A DNA stretch of 64,000 nucleotides from Bacteroides neonati (lineage in GTDB: Bacteria > Bacteroidota > Bacteroidia > Bacteroidales > Bacteroidaceae). The position numbers and the translations under genes are program-made. Below, piece by piece: positions 1-9,462 of this stretch (its first letter is position 1; every line of letters starts with the position of its first letter). The notes beneath the pieces were generated by a model. That model had not been told where the DNA came from. It made no database searches and saw only the letters and a program-made list of their open reading frames with translations. The DNA lies in contig NZ_HG726026.1 of NCBI RefSeq assembly GCF_000499785.1, positions 147,282 through 211,281 of the forward strand. Reading direction: 5' to 3'.

Positions 1-329
1 GAACTGCCATAACCGGTTACCACAACCTCGTCGAGTATCTCTGTGTCTTCTTTTAATACGATGTTGTAGTGATTTTCATTTCCAATAGTAATGGTTTGAG
101 CTTTATAACCGATATAACTGATGGTTAGTTTAGCCCCTTTTACTACGGATAGAGAAAACTTTCCGTCGAGGTCGGTTATTGTGCCATTACTTGTGCCTGC
201 TTCGACAACGCTGGCACCTATGATACTCTCACCTGCACCGTCTGTTACGGTACCGGTAATTGATTTCGACTGTGCTATAGCTCCTATTGAGCATAATAAG
301 CATAGGATCAGGAAGATAGATTTCTTCAT
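1..329 (-). CDS. SusC-like TonB-dependent receptor, N-terminal part (cut by window edge)
   Basis: Reading the minus strand from an ATG at 327-329 gives an open frame of 109 codons running off the left edge. It has a signal peptide ending in a hydrophobic stretch plus AIAQ, a carboxypeptidase-regulatory-like domain (ITGTVTDGAGESIIGASV) and, at the very edge, the TonB-box motif EVVVTGYG. SusC-like proteins are outer-membrane channels that import oligosaccharides with a SusD lipoprotein. The N-terminus is closely related in protein sequence to the receptor that starts at 638 on the other strand, so the two are divergent paralogues. The substrate cannot be told from this fragment. Confidence 0.9.
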   Translation of the reverse strand, partial: MKKSIFLILCLLCSIGAIAQSKSITGTVTDGAGESIIGASVVEAGTSNGTITDLDGKFSLSVVKGAKLTISYIGYKAQTITIGNENHYNIVLKEDTEILDEVVVTGYGS

Positions 330-637
330 AAGTATTATGTTTAGTTTTAAATAAAGATGTTTAGACTGACTGTACATAGTTCTAAATGAACTTGTTTGTG
401 TTTTTATTGCTAATATTTCTTTAATAATGAATCAAAGACTTTACTTCAAATAAAACGTTGCAAATATAATATTTATTTTAATAAACAGCAATCATATATT
501 AAAATATTAATTTATATATTTTGGTTATAATTAAAATATATGCATATACTATGCTTATTGATTAATAAATTACTTAATAACGCATTAGTTCATTTAGAAC
601 TAATGCAACCTTTATTATTAATTAAAAAACAGTACTT
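330..637. promoter_or_regulatory. Divergent intergenic region between two SusC-like genes
   Basis: This 308-base AT-rich gap separates two diverging receptor genes and must hold both promoters. A 16-base sequence at 377-392 recurs inverted at 587-602, each copy lying a few dozen bases upstream of one start codon. The core (AGTTC-N5-GAACT) is itself a dyad. I see no perfect TAnnTTTG box. The element could be an operator used by both genes or inverted repeats flanking a promoter segment. Confidence 0.5.
582..606. repeat. Perfect 10-bp hairpin in the leader of the SusC gene
   Basis: GCATTAGTTC, a five-base loop, then GAACTAATGC. The stem is perfect and ends 31 bases before the ATG at 638. It contains the copy of the dyad shared with 377-392. 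It could act as DNA (operator) or as a 5'-UTR hairpin. Confidence 0.55.
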
Positions 638-3600
638 ATGAAGAAAACCATCATTTTGATGTTGTGTCTACTATGCTCAATCGGAGTTATGGCACAAAAA
701 AAGCTAATAACTGGTGTGGTAACAGATGGCGCAGGTGAAAGTGTTATCGGTGCAAGTGTAATTGAAGTCGGTACCACAAATGGAATCATTACTGACTTAG
801 ATGGTAAATTCTCGCTATCGGTAGATCCGAATGGAAAAATTAAGATCTCTTATGTTGGATGCCAACCCCAAGTAGTCGATGTAAAGGGTAAAACGTCTTT
901 TGCGATCAAGCTGAAAGAAGACTCCGAGCTACTGGAAGAAGTGGTTGTAACGGGTTATGGTGGTACGCAACTCCGTACGAAAGTAACCAATTCTATTGCT
1001 AAGGTGAAAGAGGATGTGTTGCAGAATGGTCTGTTCTCTAATCCGGCACAGGCTCTTTCGGGAGCGGTAGCGGGCTTGCAGGTACAGCAAACATCGGGTA
1101 ATCCGGGTAGTACTCCAATATTAACTCTTCGTGGAGGAACGAATTTTAATGGTACTGGTTCTCCTCTGATCTTGGTTGATGGGCAAGTGAGAAGTTCATT
1201 AAGCGATATTAATCCGGAGGATATTCAATCCATGGAGGTCCTAAAAGATGCTGGTGCAACAGCTATTTATGGTGCTCGTGCCAATGATGGTGTAGTGCTG
1301 GTAACCACTAAGCGAGGTAAAGCCGGCAAAGCGGAAGTTTCATTAAAAGCTAAGTTTGGAATAAATTCGTTTCAAAATTCCTATGAGTTTTTAGAGGCTG
1401 GCGATTACTTATATTGGATGCGTACGGCTTATAAAAATGCCGACTATGCAGGTCGGAAATATCCTGATGGAAATCCAATGAAGTCATGGGCCAATATGTC
1501 TGGATTGACAGGAGCGACTCCTTATGGTACAGGTAATAAATATTGGGCTGATGACACTCATACTATTCCATTGGATGGTAATAAAAACTCGAATGCCGTA
1601 TGGAGTACGATGAATTATAGCGATGATTTGGCCTTTTTACTCGATCAGGGTTGGGCCACTATGATTGATCCTGTAACCGGTGGAAAGCTTTTGTATAAAG
1701 ATACATCCATAGCCGATTTTAATATTAAAACACCGAGTTTTTCTCAAGATTATAATATTAGTATAACCGGTGGTAATGATAGGGGCAATTATTATGCCGG
1801 ATTGGGCTACAACAAAAGCGACGGAACAGCTATTGGAAACTGGTACCAACGTGTTACATTTACGCTCAATGCGGATTATAAAGTGAAAGACTGGCTGACG
1901 TCCAATTCGACCTTCAGTTTTGCTGATGCTACTTGGTATGGTTTACCTGCTTCACAAGAAGCGGAAGCAAACTATTTTTCGCGTACCCTTTCACTGCCAC
2001 CGACTTTTCGCGGCTACAATGCAGTAGGTGATCCACTCTTAGGACCTAATACTGGTGATGGTAACCAACAATATAATCTGAGTAAATTTGTTCGAGATAA
2101 TAATACCGATAAGTTTACGATGGGGCAATCTTTCAAAATCGATTTAATGAAAGGGCTGTATTTAAAATTAGGTGCTACATGGTTCTATTCTGAGGAAAAG
2201 AAAGAGGCATTTAATAAGGATTATCTTTCAAGTCCAGGAAATACCAATACCACCCGATCAACATCGGCTTCTTACTCTCGAACTTTAGACCAAACATATA
2301 ATGCTGTTCTTAATTACGATTATCAGATAACCAAAGATCATTATCTGGCAGCGATGTTAGGCTTTGAGTACTATGACACTTTCTATAAAGGCTTTTCTGC
2401 TTCCGGAGAGGGTGCGCCGACTGACGACTTTGCCGATCTTCAGTATACAAGTACCAAAGATGGTAAACGCTCGATTGATTCGGGGCATAACGGGAATCGT
2501 ATCATGTCATTTTTCGGACGCTTGAATTATGATTTCCAAAGTAAGTATCTCTTCTCATTTGTTATGAGAAAAGACGGATATTCTAAACTCTCAAAAGATA
2601 ATAGATGGGGGGTGTTTCCGGGTATATCGGCAGGTTGGGTCTTCGGAAAAGAAGCCTTTATGGAACCTCTTGTAGATGTTCTCTCATTTGCCAAACTGCG
2701 AGGTAGTTACGGCTTGAATGGTAATGTGTCGAAAGATTGGGTCGGCAATTATACGGTGCAAGGCTCTTATGGAAGTAATAAGTATAATGGAAATACAGGC
2801 TTTTTGATTGGCGGCATTCCTAATTCTTATTTGACATGGGAGAGGTCGAAAACATTTGAAGTCGGTTTAGACCTTAGCTTCCTTGCCAATAGGATCAATA
2901 CCAACTTCACTTATTACAATCGCAAAACCTCTGATAAGTTTGCCAATATTACCGTGCCTTCTATCTCGGGTGTAAGCTCTATAGTGTCTAATAATGGAGA
3001 ATTTCAGAATCAAGGTTTTGAGTTTGATTTAGGCTTCAGAGTCTTAGATACTAACGACTGGAAATGGAATGTGAACTGGAATGGTGCTCTCAATATAAAT
3101 AAGGTAACTAAGTTGCCGAATAATGGATTGGAGAAAAATCGTCAAGATGCCTTTCAGGTATATACCGGAAAAGGGAATGAACTGATGTGGGTCGGTGGCT
3201 ATCAAGAGGGACAACGTCCCGGAGATCTGTATATGTTTATAGCCGAAGGCATTTATCAGTCGCAAGACGAAATCCCTGCCGGGTTGGTGGATATAACGTC
3301 GGGTAATAACGGATCGAATGGGCGTCCGCTTTATGGTGGCGAAGAAGGGTACAATAAATTGTCGAAAACAGAAAAAGCCAATGCGCTACCTATTGAACCG
3401 GGTGATGTGAAGTGGAAGGACGTGAATAACGATGGAAAGATTGATAATTATGATATGGTAAAGGTTGGCAACTATAATCCCAAATGGACGGGTGGCATCA
3501 ACACAAGCCTTTCTTGGAAAGATTTACGAATTTCGGCACGTTTTGATTATGCATTGGGGTTCATGGCAGTAGACTGGAAAACGCCGTGGATCATGGGCAA

Positions 3601-3964
3601 TATGCAGGGTACTTATAATACCATCTCTGAAACAAGAGATACATGGACTCCTGAAAATACCGGAGCTGCATTGCCCAAATATGTTTGGGCAGATCAATTG
3701 GGAAAGCGTAATTATGCACGAAGTTCTTCCATGTTTGCTTATAAAGGTGATTATATTGCTTTTCGGGAGCTTAGCTTAGCCTATAAATTACCCGAAAAAC
3801 TTGCTAACAAAGCACTCTTAAATAATGTAGAAGTATCAGTAACCGGACAAAATTTAGGATACCTTACTGAAGCCAAGCACTTATTCTCCCCTGAGAAAGC
3901 AAATAATAACGGAGGCTACCCGTTGCCATTATCTGTTATTTTTGGAATCAATGTTTCTTTCTAA
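638..3964 (+). CDS. SusC-like TonB-dependent outer-membrane transporter
   Basis: The 1108-residue product has a signal peptide (1-20, ending VMAQ), a carboxypeptidase-regulatory-like domain (about 23-100), a TonB-box region (EEVVVTGYGG near 105), a plug with the SusC signature (GATAIYGARANDGVVLVTTK near 210-230) and a long beta-barrel ending in the aromatic terminus NVSF. It should import oligosaccharides across the outer membrane, driven by TonB/ExbBD. The SusD partner overlaps the stop region and the downstream genes are sialidase, hexosaminidases and acetylesterases. This suggests a sialylated glycan or free sialic acid as cargo, like the NanO transporter of Bacteroides and Tannerella; that assignment is from context. 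Confidence 0.95.
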   Translation: MKKTIILMLCLLCSIGVMAQKKLITGVVTDGAGESVIGASVIEVGTTNGIITDLDGKFSLSVDPNGKIKISYVGCQPQVVDVKGKTSFAIKLKEDSELLEEVVVTGYGGTQLRTKVTNSIAKVKEDVLQNGLFSNPAQALSGAVAGLQVQQTSGNPGSTPILTLRGGTNFNGTGSPLILVDGQVRSSLSDINPEDIQSMEVLKDAGATAIYGARANDGVVLVTTKRGKAGKAEVSLKAKFGINSFQNSYEFLEAGDYLYWMRTAYKNADYAGRKYPDGNPMKSWANMSGLTGATPYGTGNKYWADDTHTIPLDGNKNSNAVWSTMNYSDDLAFLLDQGWATMIDPVTGGKLLYKDTSIADFNIKTPSFSQDYNISITGGNDRGNYYAGLGYNKSDGTAIGNWYQRVTFTLNADYKVKDWLTSNSTFSFADATWYGLPASQEAEANYFSRTLSLPPTFRGYNAVGDPLLGPNTGDGNQQYNLSKFVRDNNTDKFTMGQSFKIDLMKGLYLKLGATWFYSEEKKEAFNKDYLSSPGNTNTTRSTSASYSRTLDQTYNAVLNYDYQITKDHYLAAMLGFEYYDTFYKGFSASGEGAPTDDFADLQYTSTKDGKRSIDSGHNGNRIMSFFGRLNYDFQSKYLFSFVMRKDGYSKLSKDNRWGVFPGISAGWVFGKEAFMEPLVDVLSFAKLRGSYGLNGNVSKDWVGNYTVQGSYGSNKYNGNTGFLIGGIPNSYLTWERSKTFEVGLDLSFLANRINTNFTYYNRKTSDKFANITVPSISGVSSIVSNNGEFQNQGFEFDLGFRVLDTNDWKWNVNWNGALNINKVTKLPNNGLEKNRQDAFQVYTGKGNELMWVGGYQEGQRPGDLYMFIAEGIYQSQDEIPAGLVDITSGNNGSNGRPLYGGEEGYNKLSKTEKANALPIEPGDVKWKDVNNDGKIDNYDMVKVGNYNPKWTGGINTSLSWKDLRISARFDYALGFMAVDWKTPWIMGNMQGTYNTISETRDTWTPENTGAALPKYVWADQLGKRNYARSSSMFAYKGDYIAFRELSLAYKLPEKLANKALLNNVEVSVTGQNLGYLTEAKHLFSPEKANNNGGYPLPLSVIFGINVSF

Positions 3965-3983
3965 TTTATTAAATGGACAGTTT

Positions 3984-5528
3984 ATGAAAAAAATAATTTA
4001 TAGTTTAGTTTTATTAGTTTCCAGTATATTGTATAGTTCGTGCAACGCCTTAGATATGGCTCCCGAAGATTATTATGGAAGCGGTAATTTTTGGAATAAT
4101 GAAGCGCAAGTCAGAGGATATCTTTTTGGCATGCATGCACAGTTAAGAGATAAATACCAGATGTTTTTTTATTTAGGCGAAGCTCGCGGAGGCACACAAC
4201 GGACTGGCACATCCTCTCAGGATACTAGTCTGGATGATGAACGCATTAAAACCAATTTGCTCAATAAAGACAATACAGGTATCGATAATTGGAATGGCTT
4301 GTATAATCCTCTGATGAATGTTAATCATTTCATTCAGAAAGTAGAAACGGAATGCCCGTTTTTGAGCGAAGAGAACCGGAAGGGTTATTTGGCTCCGGCA
4401 TACGGACTTAGGGCACTGTATTATTTTATGCTATACAGAACTTATGGTGGAGTACCCTTAGTTACTACTGTGGAACTGTTGAACGGAAAAGTATCGGTCG
4501 ATAAGTTTTATATTCCACGCGCAACAGCTGAAGAAACATTGGCTTTAGTGAAAAGCGATATCAACAAGTCAGAAGCTCTCTATGGACCAAGCTTTGCAAT
4601 AACTAAGCGTTCGGAATGGTCAAAAGCTGCCACGCTGATGCTAAAAGCTGAAATTTATCTTTGGTCGGCGAAAGTAGCTACGGGTAATCATGCTGCCGCA
4701 GGTAAAGCCGATCTCGAGGTTGCTAAAACCGCACTTCAGCCGATCATTGGTAAATATGAACTACTACCTAGCTTTCAGGAACTTTATTCGACTAAAGAAA
4801 GCAAGGAAATAATTTTTTCTATTCACTTTGCCGATACGGAAGCAAGTAACTGGGGAGGAGCATTTCTGTATTATAACGCAGTCTTTTTGGACCAAAAATA
4901 TGGTCGTAACGGGAAGCTTATAAAAGGGGATACACTGAACTTGAAAGGAGGTAATACGCTTCGCCATGAGTATAAAGAAGCTTTTTGGAAAAGTTATGAT
5001 GAGGCAGATACCCGTCGTGATGCCACATTTATGGAATACTACAATGAGGCTCAAATGCAAACGTTTGGCGTAGTTATGAAAAAAGGCATTGGGAGTGTGA
5101 ATGCTACCAATAATCGTATTTACGATAATGATATTCTCGTTTACCGATATGCAGATGCATTGCTCATGATGGCTGAGATCGAAAACGGGTTGGGCAATCC
5201 CTGTGCTAATTATATAAATGAAATTCGTAAGCGTGCTTATGGCAAGAACTATTCGCCGGCTGTTGCATATGCCGAAGGTACTTATGCCGATAATGAATTA
5301 GCTATTTTGAAAGAGCGCGATAAGGAATTTGTATGGGAAGGTAAACGCTGGTTTGATGTTGTACGTATGCGTGCTGCCGACGGTTCTTCGCTCGCATTCT
5401 CAGCACCGGCTAATTATCCGAATACATCTCCATTGATTCTTAAAGAAAATGAGCATCTGTTGTTGTGGCCCGTTGATGTAAATACACTAACGAATAACAA
5501 AGAATTGACCCAAACTCCTGGGTATTAA
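3984..5528 (+). CDS. SusD-like surface glycan-binding lipoprotein
   Basis: The 514-residue lipoprotein starts at the ATG at 3984 (MKKIIYSLVLLVSSILYSSC), 20 bases after the SusC stop. An earlier in-frame ATG at 3942 lies inside susC and lacks a signal peptide. It has the usual SusD/RagB layout: an N-terminal SusD-like region and a C-terminal domain with the conserved ERDKEFVWEGKRWFDVVRMR motif. SusD proteins cap the SusC barrel on the cell surface and capture glycans. The gene is co-transcribed with the SusC gene and, from its neighbours, probably binds sialoglycans (NanU-like). Confidence 0.95.
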   Translation: MKKIIYSLVLLVSSILYSSCNALDMAPEDYYGSGNFWNNEAQVRGYLFGMHAQLRDKYQMFFYLGEARGGTQRTGTSSQDTSLDDERIKTNLLNKDNTGIDNWNGLYNPLMNVNHFIQKVETECPFLSEENRKGYLAPAYGLRALYYFMLYRTYGGVPLVTTVELLNGKVSVDKFYIPRATAEETLALVKSDINKSEALYGPSFAITKRSEWSKAATLMLKAEIYLWSAKVATGNHAAAGKADLEVAKTALQPIIGKYELLPSFQELYSTKESKEIIFSIHFADTEASNWGGAFLYYNAVFLDQKYGRNGKLIKGDTLNLKGGNTLRHEYKEAFWKSYDEADTRRDATFMEYYNEAQMQTFGVVMKKGIGSVNATNNRIYDNDILVYRYADALLMMAEIENGLGNPCANYINEIRKRAYGKNYSPAVAYAEGTYADNELAILKERDKEFVWEGKRWFDVVRMRAADGSSLAFSAPANYPNTSPLILKENEHLLLWPVDVNTLTNNKELTQTPGY

Positions 5529-5558
5529 TTACTCCATTCTATTTCTGATAGTCAGATA

Positions 5559-5617
5559 CACGTTTAATAAATAAGCCTATTGTAAGTGACTTACAATAGG
5601 CTTATTTATTAAACGTG
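5559..5617. terminator. Long perfect palindrome after susD, probable terminator
   Basis: Two 29-base arms (5559-5587 and 5589-5617) are perfect reverse complements around a single central base. It lies 31 bases after the SusD stop. There is no clear U-tract after it, but the length and position fit transcription termination or 3' stabilisation of the susCD transcript, separating it from the sialidase operon. Confidence 0.7.
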
Positions 5618-5714
5618 ATTTTGAGTTCTTGTATTTTTTATCTTCTTTGTTTATTATATATGTTATAGATATTAAATATTTTAATTAATAGCGGCGTTTG
5701 TAAAATGAAAAGAT

Positions 5715-5722
5715 TATCTTTG
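5715..5722 (+). promoter_or_regulatory. Probable promoter -7 box for the sialidase operon
   Basis: TATCTTTG matches the Bacteroidota -7 consensus TAnnTTTG exactly and lies 37 bases before the ATG at 5759. It implies that the earlier ATG at 5705 is upstream of transcription start and not used. No well-spaced -33 TTTG was found (a TTTG at 5697-5700 is too close). Confidence 0.55.
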
Positions 5723-5758
5723 CTTTCCATAAACATTCATACTAATTTATTTGATACC

Positions 5759-7393
5759 ATGAAGAAATCCGTAATTCTATTTTCGCTTTTCTATTTATTA
5801 TGTGCAATTCCTGTCGCTAAAGCTGCAGATACGATTTTTATTAAAGAGACACGCATTCCTATTCTTTTAGAGAGGAAAGACAATGTTCTGTTCTACATCC
5901 GCTTGGATGCTAAAGAGAGTCAGACATTAAATGATGTCGTTCTGAAGTTTGGTGAAAATGTAAATCTCAAAGAAATACAGTCTGCTAAACTGTATTACAG
6001 TGGTACGGAGGCGCTTCAAGATAGAAATAAAAAGCGCTTTGCACCTGTAGAATATATCTCTAGCCATGCTCCGGGAAAAACTCTTGCTGCAAACCCCTCT
6101 TATTCGATCATGAAAGCCGAGGTGAATGTTGCTAAACAGGAGATTGTACTAACCGGAAATCAAAAACTGTTTCCGGGGATCAACTATTTTTGGGTTAGCT
6201 TACAAATGAAACCGGGAGCTACTTTGACAAATACTGTATCGGCAGAAATTATTTCTGTTACTTTAGATAATCAGAAAGCCCCATTGTCTGTTGTTTCAGA
6301 GAAAAACATAGCACATCGCATGGGAGTAGGTGTGCGTCATGCCGGCGATGACCAGTCTGCTGCCTTTCGTATACCGGGATTGGTTACTACCAATAAAGGA
6401 ACCTTGCTGGGAGTATATGATGTGCGCTACAACAACAGTGTTGACCTGCAAGAACATGTGGATGTAGGATTGAGTCGTAGTACCGATGGGGGACAAACTT
6501 GGGAGAAGATGCGTCTGCCTTTGGCTTTTGGCGAATACGACGGTTTGCCTGCCGGACAGAATGGAGTGGGCGACCCTTCTATTTTGGTAGATACAAAAAC
6601 GAACACCATCTGGATTGTAGCTGCATGGACTCATGGTATGGGAAATCAACGTGCTTGGTGGAGTTCTCATCAAGGCATGGACTTGAATCATACCGCACAG
6701 TTGGTGCTCGCTAAGAGTACCGATGATGGAAAAACATGGTCCGGACCAATTAATATAACAGAACAGGTAAAAGATCCTTCTTGGTACTTCTTACTCCAAG
6801 GTCCCGGTCGTGGTATTACAATGAGTGATGGTACGCTGGTATTTCCGACTCAATTCATTGACTCTACCCGTGTGCCCAATGCCGGTATTATGTATAGCAA
6901 AGATAGAGGTGAGACTTGGCACATGCATACCTATGCCCGTACCAACACGACCGAAGCACAAGTTGCAGAGGTAGCGCCCGGAGTATTAATGCTCAATATG
7001 CGCGATAATCGTGGAGGGAGCCGTGCCGTATCTATTACTAAAGATTTAGGCAAAACCTGGACCGAACACGAGTCTTCTCGCAAGGCATTGCAGGAATCGG
7101 TTTGCATGGCTAGTTTGATTAGTGTTAAAGCCAAAGATAATGTATTGAATAAAGATATCTTGATTTTCTCAAACCCCAATACAACCAAAGGACGTCATGA
7201 CACGACGATAAAGATCAGTTTGGATGGGGGTGTGACTTGGCCTGACGAATATCAATTATTGCTTGACGAAGGTGAGAACTGGGGATATTCATGCTTGACC
7301 ATGATCGATAAAGAAACCATCGGCATCTTATATGAAAGTAGTGTGGCGCACATGGCGTTTCAGGCTATTAAGCTAAAAGATATTGTAAAGTAA
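5759..7393 (+). CDS. nanH: Exo-alpha-sialidase (GH33)
   Basis: The 544-residue secreted enzyme has a signal peptide (MKKSVILFSLFYLLCAIPVAKA), an N-terminal beta-sandwich sialidase domain, then a six-bladed propeller. The FRIP arginine motif is near residue 202. Asp-box repeats follow: STDGGQTW (~240), STDDGKTW (~320), SKDRGETW (~380), TKDLGKTW (~427) and SLDGGVTW (~486). It cleaves terminal sialic acid from glycoproteins or mucins in the periplasm or at the surface. The start at 5759 is preferred because a promoter box lies between it and the longer ATG. It leads a run of same-strand glycosidase and esterase genes, so sialic acid release is the first step of the locus. Confidence 0.95.
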   Translation: MKKSVILFSLFYLLCAIPVAKAADTIFIKETRIPILLERKDNVLFYIRLDAKESQTLNDVVLKFGENVNLKEIQSAKLYYSGTEALQDRNKKRFAPVEYISSHAPGKTLAANPSYSIMKAEVNVAKQEIVLTGNQKLFPGINYFWVSLQMKPGATLTNTVSAEIISVTLDNQKAPLSVVSEKNIAHRMGVGVRHAGDDQSAAFRIPGLVTTNKGTLLGVYDVRYNNSVDLQEHVDVGLSRSTDGGQTWEKMRLPLAFGEYDGLPAGQNGVGDPSILVDTKTNTIWIVAAWTHGMGNQRAWWSSHQGMDLNHTAQLVLAKSTDDGKTWSGPINITEQVKDPSWYFLLQGPGRGITMSDGTLVFPTQFIDSTRVPNAGIMYSKDRGETWHMHTYARTNTTEAQVAEVAPGVLMLNMRDNRGGSRAVSITKDLGKTWTEHESSRKALQESVCMASLISVKAKDNVLNKDILIFSNPNTTKGRHDTTIKISLDGGVTWPDEYQLLLDEGENWGYSCLTMIDKETIGILYESSVAHMAFQAIKLKDIVK

Positions 7394-7429
7394 GGAAGAA
7401 TCTGATCTTAAAAACACAAACCAATTATT

Positions 7430-9445
7430 ATGATGAAGAATAAGCAAATTTTCTTAATCAGTTTTCTTATTTGTTTATGTATGTTCGCTACAGTTCGGGC
7501 AGGTGATTATCACCTGCTGCCGAAGCCGCAGAAGTTTGCTCCGTTAGCTTCTGGTTTTGTATTAGATAAGGTAGAGCTTTCTACTCCTGTGTTAAGGCAG
7601 GAGTGGGAAGCTTTTATCACTCAAAGAGGTGGGGTGATAGACAGTAAAGCCCGCTGCCGTATAGAGGTAAACCTTGTGTCGTCTTTACCCGGTGTAATGT
7701 TGAATGTCGATGAAGCATATACGTTAAAGGTAGAAGGAAAGCGCATTAAGATAGAGGCGGTAAGCCAACGGGGAGTGTATTGGGCGATGCAAACACTTGC
7801 TCAATTGCAAAAGAACGGTTCGGGGAAGGCTACCTTTAGCGGATGTGATGTGGTCGACTGGCCAGCTTTTCGAGTACGTGGATTCATGCAAGATGTAGGG
7901 CGTAGCTATATTTCTATGGATGAGTTAAAACGGGAAATAGAAATGCTGTCGCGTTTTAAAATCAATGTGTTTCATTGGCATCTCACCGAAAACCAGTCGT
8001 GGAGGTTGGAGAGTAAGATATTTCCCATGCTGAATGATAGCATAAATACGACTCGTATGCCCGGCAAATACTATACGTTGGAGGAGGCAAAAGAGTTGGT
8101 TGCTTTTTGTAAAGCCCATAACGTGATGTTGATTCCGGAATTCGATATGCCGGGACATAGCGAGGCCTTTGTTCGCACTTTCCGTCACGATATGCAAAGC
8201 CCCGAGGGTATGAAAATCCTTAAACTATTGCTTGATGAGGTTTGCGACACATTTGATGTGCCTTATTTGCACATCGGTACCGATGAGGTACAGTTTACGA
8301 ATGCCCGGTTTGTGCCCGAAATGGTTGCATACGTACGTGCCAAAGGGAAAAAGGTAATTTCATGGAATCCCGGATGGCATTATAAACCGGGCGAGATCGA
8401 TATGACGCACTTATGGAGTTATCGGGGAAAAGCGCAACCAGGCATTCCTGCCATCGACTCCAAATTTCATTACCTGAATCATTTTGATACATTCGGAGAT
8501 ATTATTGCTTTGTACAACAGCCGGATTTATAACGTAAATCAAGGTAGTGATGATATGGCAGGCGTTATTCTGGCTATTTGGAATGACCGGGTTGTTGATA
8601 AGGAGTGGAACATGATTCTCGAAAATAACTTCTATCCCAATATGCTGGCCATTGCCGAAAGAGCATGGCAGGGGGGAGGAACCGAATATTTCGATAAGAA
8701 CGGAACGATTCTTCCTTCGGAAAATACAGAAGAGTTTAAGGCTTTTGCTGATTTTGAAGACCGGATGCTTTGGTATAAAGAGCATTGGTTTGGCGGATAT
8801 CCTTTTGCCTACGTAAAACAAACCAATGTTAAGTGGAGGATAACCGATGCATTTCCCAATGAAGGGCAATTAAATAAAGTATTTCCACCCGAAACGGAGC
8901 TCAGTAAGACCTATACTTATGAAGGAAACGAATATACGACTCGCACAGCAACCGGAGCCGGTATTTATTTACGCCATGTATGGGGGAAATTGGTACCTGC
9001 CTTTTATAAAGATCCGGAAGAAAATCATACCGCTTATGCATATACATGGGTATATTCTCCCAAGAGTCAGGACGTTGGAGCATGGGTTGAGTTTCAGAAC
9101 TATGGTCGTTCAGAGATGGATTTAGCTCCATTATCCGGTACATGGGACTATAAGAGTAGTCGTATTTGGGTGAACGATAAAGAACTATTGCCTCCGTTGT
9201 GGACTGCTACGCACCGAAAGAAGAGTAATGAGATTGCTTTGGGCAATGAAAACTGTGTGGCTCGCCCCCCCGTTGCAGTACATTTGAATAAGGGGTGGAA
9301 CAAGGTGCTGTTGAAGCTGCCTGTCGGACGCTTTTCGACTCCTGAGGTGCGTTTGGTAAAATGGATGTTTACGACGGTCTTTGTTACCCTCGATGGAGAA
9401 AAAGCGGTAGAAGGCTTGATCTATTCGCCCGATAAAATAAAATGA
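7430..9445 (+). CDS. Beta-N-acetylhexosaminidase (GH20)
   Basis: The 671-residue secreted protein has a signal peptide ending VRA, a GH20 N-terminal alpha/beta domain, and a TIM barrel with WHLTENQSW (near 182) and the catalytic Asp-Glu pair in HIGTDEV (281-287, D285/E286). Most family members have HIGGDE, so Thr replaces the second Gly. About 200 C-terminal residues after the barrel look like accessory beta domains. It should remove terminal GlcNAc or GalNAc exposed after desialylation. It sits 36 bases after the sialidase, in the same operon. The barrel is rather short and divergent, so the exact linkage is uncertain. Confidence 0.88.
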   Translation: MMKNKQIFLISFLICLCMFATVRAGDYHLLPKPQKFAPLASGFVLDKVELSTPVLRQEWEAFITQRGGVIDSKARCRIEVNLVSSLPGVMLNVDEAYTLKVEGKRIKIEAVSQRGVYWAMQTLAQLQKNGSGKATFSGCDVVDWPAFRVRGFMQDVGRSYISMDELKREIEMLSRFKINVFHWHLTENQSWRLESKIFPMLNDSINTTRMPGKYYTLEEAKELVAFCKAHNVMLIPEFDMPGHSEAFVRTFRHDMQSPEGMKILKLLLDEVCDTFDVPYLHIGTDEVQFTNARFVPEMVAYVRAKGKKVISWNPGWHYKPGEIDMTHLWSYRGKAQPGIPAIDSKFHYLNHFDTFGDIIALYNSRIYNVNQGSDDMAGVILAIWNDRVVDKEWNMILENNFYPNMLAIAERAWQGGGTEYFDKNGTILPSENTEEFKAFADFEDRMLWYKEHWFGGYPFAYVKQTNVKWRITDAFPNEGQLNKVFPPETELSKTYTYEGNEYTTRTATGAGIYLRHVWGKLVPAFYKDPEENHTAYAYTWVYSPKSQDVGAWVEFQNYGRSEMDLAPLSGTWDYKSSRIWVNDKELLPPLWTATHRKKSNEIALGNENCVARPPVAVHLNKGWNKVLLKLPVGRFSTPEVRLVKWMFTTVFVTLDGEKAVEGLIYSPDKIK

Positions 9446-9462
9446 ATAAATGATTTAGGAAT

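Noticed and set aside
1..900. Recent inverted duplication of the SusC N-terminal coding regions
   Set aside because: The proteins are similar, but shared nucleotide runs are only about ten bases, so these are old paralogues rather than recombining repeats. Only the intergenic dyads are exactly repeated.
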